NCBI GenBank assembly: GCA_025352825.1
Contig: JANXSG010000253.1
Coordinates: forward strand, 1 to 48,018
Reading direction: 5' to 3'
From: Chthonomonadaceae bacterium
Lineage (GTDB): Bacteria; Armatimonadota; Chthonomonadetes; Chthonomonadales; Chthonomonadaceae
DNA: 48,018 nucleotides
Shown here: positions 43,541 through 48,018 of the stretch, piece by piece
Layout: every line of letters begins with the position of its first letter
How positions within the stretch are numbered: position 1 is the first letter of the stretch
Notes under the pieces: generated by a model
Seen by the model: the letters and a program-made list of their open reading frames with translations, nothing else
The model's database searches: none
Told to the model about the DNA's origin: nothing
Position numbers and translations under genes: made by a program

Positions 43541-45676
43541 ATGTGCCCACCCGAATTAATCACAGAAGGGGCCGAAAGCCTCACAAATGGCGCGACCATC
43601 GCGCAGTCACTAGAGGCAGAAGGTGTAGCCGTGGTAATTAAAAAAAAATCAACCAGGAAAGCGAAAACGACGCAAATAGACCCAGTCGAAGCTTCCGCTG
43701 GCGCTGTTGAGATATCGCAGCCACCTGTAGCGAAAAAAGAAACTAAAGTATCGAAAGTCGCAACGGTTGACCCTGTTCAGAAATCGAAGAGTGATACTAT
43801 ATCACAAACTAAGGTCAAGACTGATGCTGTTCAAGCTGTTACAAGCGAAACTAGCGTACCTTCGGCTGCAAAAGTTGCTCCTGTTCAAGCCGCAATAATT
43901 GAGGAAGAGACTCCTGTAACTGCAGCTCCATTTCGTGCTCTCGGTCTGAGCGATGCAGTAATGCGTGCCGTCGTGGAAGCAGGCTTCGAAACACCAACGC
44001 CCATCCAGGAGCAGTCGATCCCTATCCTTCTTAAACGGGGCGATCTCATTGGTCAGGCGCAGACTGGTACCGGTAAAACAGCAGCTTTTGCTCTGCCGAT
44101 GGCAGAACTGCTAGATTCATCCAAGCAGCATACGCAGGCGATTATTTTACTCCCCACACGTGAACTCTGTATCCAGGTTGCTCAGGAGATGCATAATCTC
44201 AGCAAATACAGTCGTCTAAAAATCGTACCGGTTTACGGTGGTCAGCCGATCGACAGGCAGTTTAGATCACTGATGCACGGTCCCCAAATCGTTGTGGGAA
44301 CCCCGGGGCGAGTTCTAGATCATCTGCGCCGTGGAACCCTCAATCTATCGCAGATTTCGATGGTAGTTCTGGATGAAGCCGATGAGATGCTGAACATGGG
44401 ATTCCTGGAAGACGTGGAAGAGATTCTGAAATCTGCACCTGCGGATCGTCAGACGGCACTATTTTCCGCGACGATGCCGCCTAGAATTGCCGCGCTGGCA
44501 CGCACTTATCTCAAAAATGCGCAGCGAGTAACCATCGAAAGCAAACATCGTACGGTCGATCAGATCACGCAAAAATATTATGAGGTCATTCCATCTCAAA
44601 AAGTGGAAGCTCTCGCAAGAATTCTGGACATGGAATCTCCGGGCAGCGCCATTCTTTTCTGCAGAACACGACGCGAAGTAGACGATTTAGGCGAGGCGCT
44701 GCAGTCGAGAGGTTTTGAAGCAGAGACGCTTCACGGCGAAATGAATCAAGCATCACGAGATCGTGTGATGAATAGGTTCCGAACCGGGCAGGTTGATCTT
44801 CTAATTGCCACCGATGTGGCTGCTCGCGGCCTTGATATAGACCAGATTACCCATGTGATCAACTATGATATTCCCTGGGATGTGGAGAGCTACATTCACC
44901 GCATTGGCCGTACCGGACGAGCAGGGCGAGCAGGGGATGCGATTACTCTCGTAAGCCCTAGAGAGCGTTTTCAGCTAAAGCAGATCGAGCGCTTCATCAA
45001 TACTCCGATACTCGCGGCCAGAGTTCCGAGTTCTGCAGATATCGCTTCCAGAAGAAAAGAGACCTTCAAATCCAGCTTGAAAAAAGCCTTGGAAGAGGGC
45101 AGTTATGAGAATCACTTGAGCGCCGTTAAGGAAGTGATGACGGAGGGGAAATTCGATCCCACTCACATTGCTGCTGCTGCGATGCATCTTTTGTGGCTGG
45201 AGCAGAAGGGTGTCTCTCCGTATGAGGCTGAGGAAGTGGATGTCTTCTCGGATAGAGTAGAACAGGGGATGACCAGGCTCTTCCTGCAGATCGGCCGCCA
45301 GGATGGAATACGGCCCACGGATATCGTAGGTGCGATTGCAAATGAAGCGGGTGTTGCCGGAAACATTATTGGCGCTATCGACATTATGGAGCGCAGCACG
45401 TTTGTAGATGTGCCAGAGAGTGTTGGGAAGCGAGTAATAGAAGCTCTCAGCCGCACTAAAATCCGTGGAAAGAGCATTCATGTGGACATTGCGCGCCCGC
45501 GAGATGAAGGCGCCGGAGGGTTCTCCGGACCACCCAGCCGATTTGGTGGAAACAGAAATGGTGGTGGCTTTCCTCCGCGCAACAATCAGTTCGATAGGGG
45601 TAACCGGCATCACTCCCGCCCGAACGCGCCTCATCCTCCAAGATCAGGCCGGACTTACTCTGGAAACAAACCATAA
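43541..45676 (+). CDS. DEAD-box RNA helicase (DeaD/CsdA-like)
   Basis: 711 residues from ATG 43541; AAGGAG lies 13 bases upstream, and the frame starts further up at 43484 without a site. About 130 low-complexity residues rich in Ala, Val, Lys, Ser and Thr precede the helicase core. The core shows Q motif GFETPTPIQEQSIP, motif I AQTGTGKT, Ia PTRELC, II DEAD, III SAT, V ATDVAARGLD and VI HRIGRTGRAG. A DbpA-type RNA-binding domain follows (LFLQIGRQDGIRPTDIVGAI, through GKSIHVDIARP), then a Gly/Arg/Asn-rich tail. It unwinds RNA during ribosome assembly or cold adaptation. Confidence 0.93.
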   Translation: MCPPELITEGAESLTNGATIAQSLEAEGVAVVIKKKSTRKAKTTQIDPVEASAGAVEISQPPVAKKETKVSKVATVDPVQKSKSDTISQTKVKTDAVQAVTSETSVPSAAKVAPVQAAIIEEETPVTAAPFRALGLSDAVMRAVVEAGFETPTPIQEQSIPILLKRGDLIGQAQTGTGKTAAFALPMAELLDSSKQHTQAIILLPTRELCIQVAQEMHNLSKYSRLKIVPVYGGQPIDRQFRSLMHGPQIVVGTPGRVLDHLRRGTLNLSQISMVVLDEADEMLNMGFLEDVEEILKSAPADRQTALFSATMPPRIAALARTYLKNAQRVTIESKHRTVDQITQKYYEVIPSQKVEALARILDMESPGSAILFCRTRREVDDLGEALQSRGFEAETLHGEMNQASRDRVMNRFRTGQVDLLIATDVAARGLDIDQITHVINYDIPWDVESYIHRIGRTGRAGRAGDAITLVSPRERFQLKQIERFINTPILAARVPSSADIASRRKETFKSSLKKALEEGSYENHLSAVKEVMTEGKFDPTHIAAAAMHLLWLEQKGVSPYEAEEVDVFSDRVEQGMTRLFLQIGRQDGIRPTDIVGAIANEAGVAGNIIGAIDIMERSTFVDVPESVGKRVIEALSRTKIRGKSIHVDIARPRDEGAGGFSGPPSRFGGNRNGGGFPPRNNQFDRGNRHHSRPNAPHPPRSGRTYSGNKP

Positions 45677-45699
45677 CCAGTTCAAATCAGTTCTTAACC

Positions 45700-45728
45700 C
45701 CTCCTCACATATGAGGAGGTTTTTTTTT
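45700..45728 (+). terminator. Rho-independent terminator of the helicase gene
   Basis: CCTCCTCA (45700-45707) pairs with TGAGGAGG (45712-45719) around a 4-base loop, followed by nine T. It is the clearest terminator in the window. Confidence 0.88.
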
Positions 45729-45915
45729 ACCTACCAGCACGCTAAGTCGAAGATAAATCTTGAAATCTAATTCGATAGTCGTGCATATAAGTGAATTTCT
45801 GCCCTCACTCCCTATCCCTCTCCCAAAAACATGAGAGAGAGAGTTTGTCTGCACCAGAAATCCACAAGTTTACTAAAATTTCCAAAACCTAAATCAAAAT
45901 TTAATATAAAATCTA

Positions 45916-45944
45916 TTGACATATAAATTCACAGTTGCTATACT
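45916..45944 (+). promoter_or_regulatory. Consensus sigma-70 promoter upstream of the DNRLRE/RHS gene
   Basis: A perfect TTGACA (45916-45921), a 17-base spacer and TATACT (45939-45944) with a TGc extension. It predicts a start near 45951, giving a leader of about 115 bases before the ATG at 46066. The rest of 45729-46065 holds a small C/T-rich hairpin (about 45806-45850) and AT-rich sequence. Confidence 0.82.
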
Positions 45945-46065
45945 AGCTTTGAAGTTATGCATTGTCCAGGATGACAATTCAATACCACTGTTCACATCCT
46001 CTTTTTTCACCAAAATAACTCGTCTCTTCACTCGTTCTGTTGTATTCTAATAAAGGAATTCAACG

Positions 46066-46149
46066 ATGCATCCCCGCAGAAATACGCACCAGCCCGCCAT
46101 AATGGCAGATATGACTTCACTGCCTGCCCGCCAAAACACAGTTTTGTGA
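46066..46149 (+). CDS. 27-codon small ORF before the DNRLRE frame
   Basis: AAAGGA lies 8 bases before the ATG at 46066. The frame ends with TGA at 46147-46149, and this stop overlaps a GTG (46146, GTGA). The sequence after the TGA, in the same frame, encodes a signal-peptide-like segment (SLKKYLLLVLIVLGLASRS) and then the DNRLRE protein. So either the TGA is a nonsense mutation in one larger gene, or the true gene starts at GTG 46146 and contains a 1-base shift near 46164. The peptide itself has no recognisable domain. Confidence 0.3.
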   Translation: MHPRRNTHQPAIMADMTSLPARQNTVL

Positions 46150-46194
46150 GCAGCATCTTCACTCAAGAAATACTTACTACTCGTTTTAATCGTA

Positions 46195-47034
46195 TTGGGA
46201 TTGGCAAGCCGATCAGTTCAGGCTGTGACGGTTACTTCAGTTATTCTGAACCCGACTATCGTTTACAGCGGCACCTATACCACGGCGACTATCAAGCTCA
46301 GCGGTGCGCTTCCCGCAGGGTCTGGAGCATTCTATCTCTCCAGCATCAACTCTTCTATTGCCTCTGTGTCCACCTCCATCGGAGGGGCGACTGGCGATAC
46401 TCAAGAGACCTTCATCGTGGATGTCGCGCCGCTCACCACCGGCAGCATACAGACCCCCAGCATCACCGTCACCTACGGCGGAGTGCCCACATCGGCGACA
46501 CTCACAGTGCTCGTCGATACCACCACAACTTTCTTTCTGACACCTATAGCGGACGCCTTCGGGCCGGCCGGCACCTCTCATGCAGCCAACTTCGGCGGCC
46601 TCACCACTCTGGTGGTAAAGACCGACTCAACTCCGCCTGCTGCTGGCACACGAGTCACCTACCTGAAGTTCGATCTCACCGGCGTGACTTCTTCGCCTGC
46701 ACGAGCGCTCTTAAAACTCTACTTCTCCAGTGCTCCTAATGTCGCAGATAGAGCCTTCGCCGTCAATGTCTATTCGCTGCCAGGCAACCCTGCCTGGTTG
46801 GAGACCGGAATCACCTGGGACATCGCCCCGAACCTCAATAAGACCAACACCACGAATATCGATGGAACGCTGCTGGATATCACCTCCGTTCTGCTCCAGC
46901 CCGGGATGACCGCCATCGATGTTACCGGATTCGTGCAATCGCACCTAGGGCAGGTGGGTACTATACAGATTATTGCGAGCTCGATCTGGAAGGCTTGGGA
47001 ATACTCCCTTCCTATCCAGCGTGACCGTGCCTAA
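46195..47034 (+). CDS. DNRLRE/CBM96-like secreted protein, 5' part of a broken RHS-type gene
   Basis: 279 codons from a TTG that is probably not the native start, because the preceding in-frame codons 46150-46194 encode the hydrophobic core of a signal peptide. After an immunoglobulin-like segment (SVILNPTIVYSGTYTTATIKL) comes a DNRLRE/CBM96 domain (FFLTPIADAFGPAGTSHAAN, RVTYLKFDLTGVTSSPARA, LETGITWDIAPNLN), found in large secreted RHS-repeat and carbohydrate-binding proteins. The frame ends at 47034 in sequence that does not resemble the domain, while RHS-like sequence continues in the next frame from about 47010. Removing one C at 47006-47008 would join them. Confidence 0.7.
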   Translation: MGLASRSVQAVTVTSVILNPTIVYSGTYTTATIKLSGALPAGSGAFYLSSINSSIASVSTSIGGATGDTQETFIVDVAPLTTGSIQTPSITVTYGGVPTSATLTVLVDTTTTFFLTPIADAFGPAGTSHAANFGGLTTLVVKTDSTPPAAGTRVTYLKFDLTGVTSSPARALLKLYFSSAPNVADRAFAVNVYSLPGNPAWLETGITWDIAPNLNKTNTTNIDGTLLDITSVLLQPGMTAIDVTGFVQSHLGQVGTIQIIASSIWKAWEYSLPIQRDRA

Positions 47035-47893
47035 TCCATCCGGTTCAGGCTCGCCGGTCTCAAATTCCGTCACCTACGATGCCAATGGCCGTGTGGCGCT
47101 CTATACGGATGCCCTCACTTACGGCAGGAAGTATACCTACGGAGGCGGAACCACCAGCGTTTCTATAGGTACCGTAGTCGGCGGCTCGCTCACCGGCACA
47201 ACACTCAGCTGGACTCAGAACTGGTCACCTCTCAAAGTGGATACAGGTATCACGGAAGTAACGGGCGGAGGCACATCCACTATTGGTTACGGAGATATTA
47301 ACAACCCGTTCGCCAGAAACAACGCAATCAACAACAATCTCCAGCAAAGCAGTGCGACCTACGATACCGTCGGCAATCTGAGCACGATTACAGTCTCTGT
47401 CCATCCGTCAACGCTCACCGCTTCCATTGGTTATGATACGGTCGTCTCGCCTATCCTCAAGCTGCCAAACTCGGTATCGGTGCCAGGGAGAACCGCTACC
47501 ACCTACGCCTTCTACAACTCCGGAGACACCGCAGGCGGAATTGCACAGGCGGCAGGGCTGCTAAAAAGCGTGTCCTCGCCAATACCAGGCACTACAGCTG
47601 GTGGCACGGTTACCACCACCTATACTTACTCCCTGCTGGGCAACCTACTCACCGCAGTCACTCCCGGTACCAACGGAACCAACGTCACATACACCTTCGG
47701 ATACGGAAATGATGGAGGCTATTCCAAAACCGAAGGACTTGGTGAACCGACCACAATACAAGATATACTTGGTCATGTCACCCATTTCCAATACGACACG
47801 CAAAAAAATGTGAGCAAGGTCTTCGATGCGCTGGGCCACGAGACGGACTTCTACTATAACGCAGTAAACCAGCCTACCCCGGATTATTTATGA
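46973..47893 (+). CDS. RHS/YD-repeat protein fragment
   Basis: 306 codons; only the part from about 47010 on (FLSSVTVPNPSGSGSPV) is likely native. YD/RHS-type repeats follow: VTYDANGRVALYTDALTYGR, ATYDTVGNLSTITV, TYTYSLLGNLLTAVTPG, HVTHFQYDTQKNVSKVFDAL and LGHETDFYYNAVNQ. RHS proteins form large extracellular shells, some carrying toxins. The frame stops at 47893, just after NQPT, where the RHS pattern breaks, so no core domain or toxin tip is seen. It has no ribosome site and probably belongs with the DNRLRE part. Confidence 0.65.
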   Translation: MRARSGRLGNTPFLSSVTVPNPSGSGSPVSNSVTYDANGRVALYTDALTYGRKYTYGGGTTSVSIGTVVGGSLTGTTLSWTQNWSPLKVDTGITEVTGGGTSTIGYGDINNPFARNNAINNNLQQSSATYDTVGNLSTITVSVHPSTLTASIGYDTVVSPILKLPNSVSVPGRTATTYAFYNSGDTAGGIAQAAGLLKSVSSPIPGTTAGGTVTTTYTYSLLGNLLTAVTPGTNGTNVTYTFGYGNDGGYSKTEGLGEPTTIQDILGHVTHFQYDTQKNVSKVFDALGHETDFYYNAVNQPTPDYL

Positions 47894-48018
47894 ACACGCC
47901 GATAATCCCGGATACTTCCTTTTGCAGACGTTTGTCGTCGATTTCCCGCCTTTTACGGGTAATCATCATTGGTCTGAGCGACAGAAACTGCAGGATATTT
48001 TTATGGAACCTCCTTTTT
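47874..48018 (-). other. Edge segment with open frames on both strands and a hairpin
   Basis: Where RHS sequence ends (about 47877), an imperfect hairpin lies at 47879-47911 (CCGGATTAT with ATAATCCCGG). Beyond it, a 48-codon frame on the minus strand (stop at 47874-47876, Arg/Lys-rich) and a frame on the plus strand (including DFPPFTGNHHWSERQKLQD) are both open to the window edge. Either could be the end or start of a gene that interrupts the RHS gene. I cannot decide which, or name a family. Confidence 0.3.

Noticed and set aside
44975-45634. 219-codon minus-strand frame
   Set aside because: It is antisense to the helicase C-terminal domain.
46146-46739. 197-codon frame starting at GTG 46146
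   Set aside because: After its first codons it is a shadow of the DNRLRE frame, with an implausible Arg/His/Cys-rich composition.

Overview
This 48 kb window is a chromosomal segment of a bacterium with about 50% GC or slightly less (by eye). It has no rRNA or tRNA and no phage module. The genes suggest a diderm with a Planctomycetes/Armatimonadota-like accessory set. A DUF1553/DUF1549 cytochrome-c-like protein sits next to a DUF1501 protein. A solute-binding protein is fused to an ABC permease. A TIGR03936/DUF2344 protein lies directly upstream of RNase G, and a heptose-7-phosphate kinase implies LPS-type sugar metabolism. Armatimonadota is my best guess, but it is inference; no marker here proves it.

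Layout. 1-7.3 kb: DUF1501 (cut by the edge), DUF1553/LamG protein and a glycerophosphodiesterase on the minus strand, then a divergent secreted YVTN-propeller/phosphoesterase. 7.4-13.7 kb, minus strand: rpoD-type sigma factor, dnaG, M32 carboxypeptidase, parvulin-type isomerase. 13.7-18 kb, plus strand: a probable structured small RNA with its own terminator, a stand-alone family B DNA polymerase, and a sulfatase-fold hydrolase with Thr at the nucleophile position. 18-22 kb, minus strand: a sugar ABC importer made of an SBP-permease fusion and a second permease, with no ATPase gene. A 28-codon ORF with a perfect Shine-Dalgarno is stop-start coupled to the fusion.

22-30 kb, plus strand: a small secreted metal-binding-type protein, DUF2344, RNase G, then a complete ferrous iron unit (DtxR-type regulator, FeoA, FeoB, FeoB-associated Cys-rich protein). 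Two long perfect hairpins and a strong promoter precede dtxR. 30-39.4 kb: RBBP9-type hydrolase, methyltransferase coupled to ruvB, an unknown secreted protein with a PEP-CTERM-like tail, a secreted thioredoxin, a beta-propeller protein, and a CCA-adding/HD enzyme overlapping a heptose kinase. 39.8-48 kb: two large secreted-protein genes that are broken (a beta-helix protein with two frameshifts at simple repeats, and a DNRLRE/RHS-type gene), around an intact peroxiredoxin, an NADPH-dependent flavoprotein reductase and a DEAD-box helicase.

The intergenic DNA is unusually rich in structure. One dispersed ~110-130 bp palindromic element family (about 16.3, 19.4, 22.2, 22.3 and 30.7 kb) and one family of C/T-rich GC hairpins, sometimes built as an outer stem plus two inner hairpins (10.9 and 18.0 kb), occupy many gaps. 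There is also a 184 bp MITE-like element with 38 bp terminal inverted repeats. The best candidates for something undescribed are the small-RNA locus upstream of polB, the coupled 28-codon ORF, the palindromic repeat families and the simple-repeat frameshifts.
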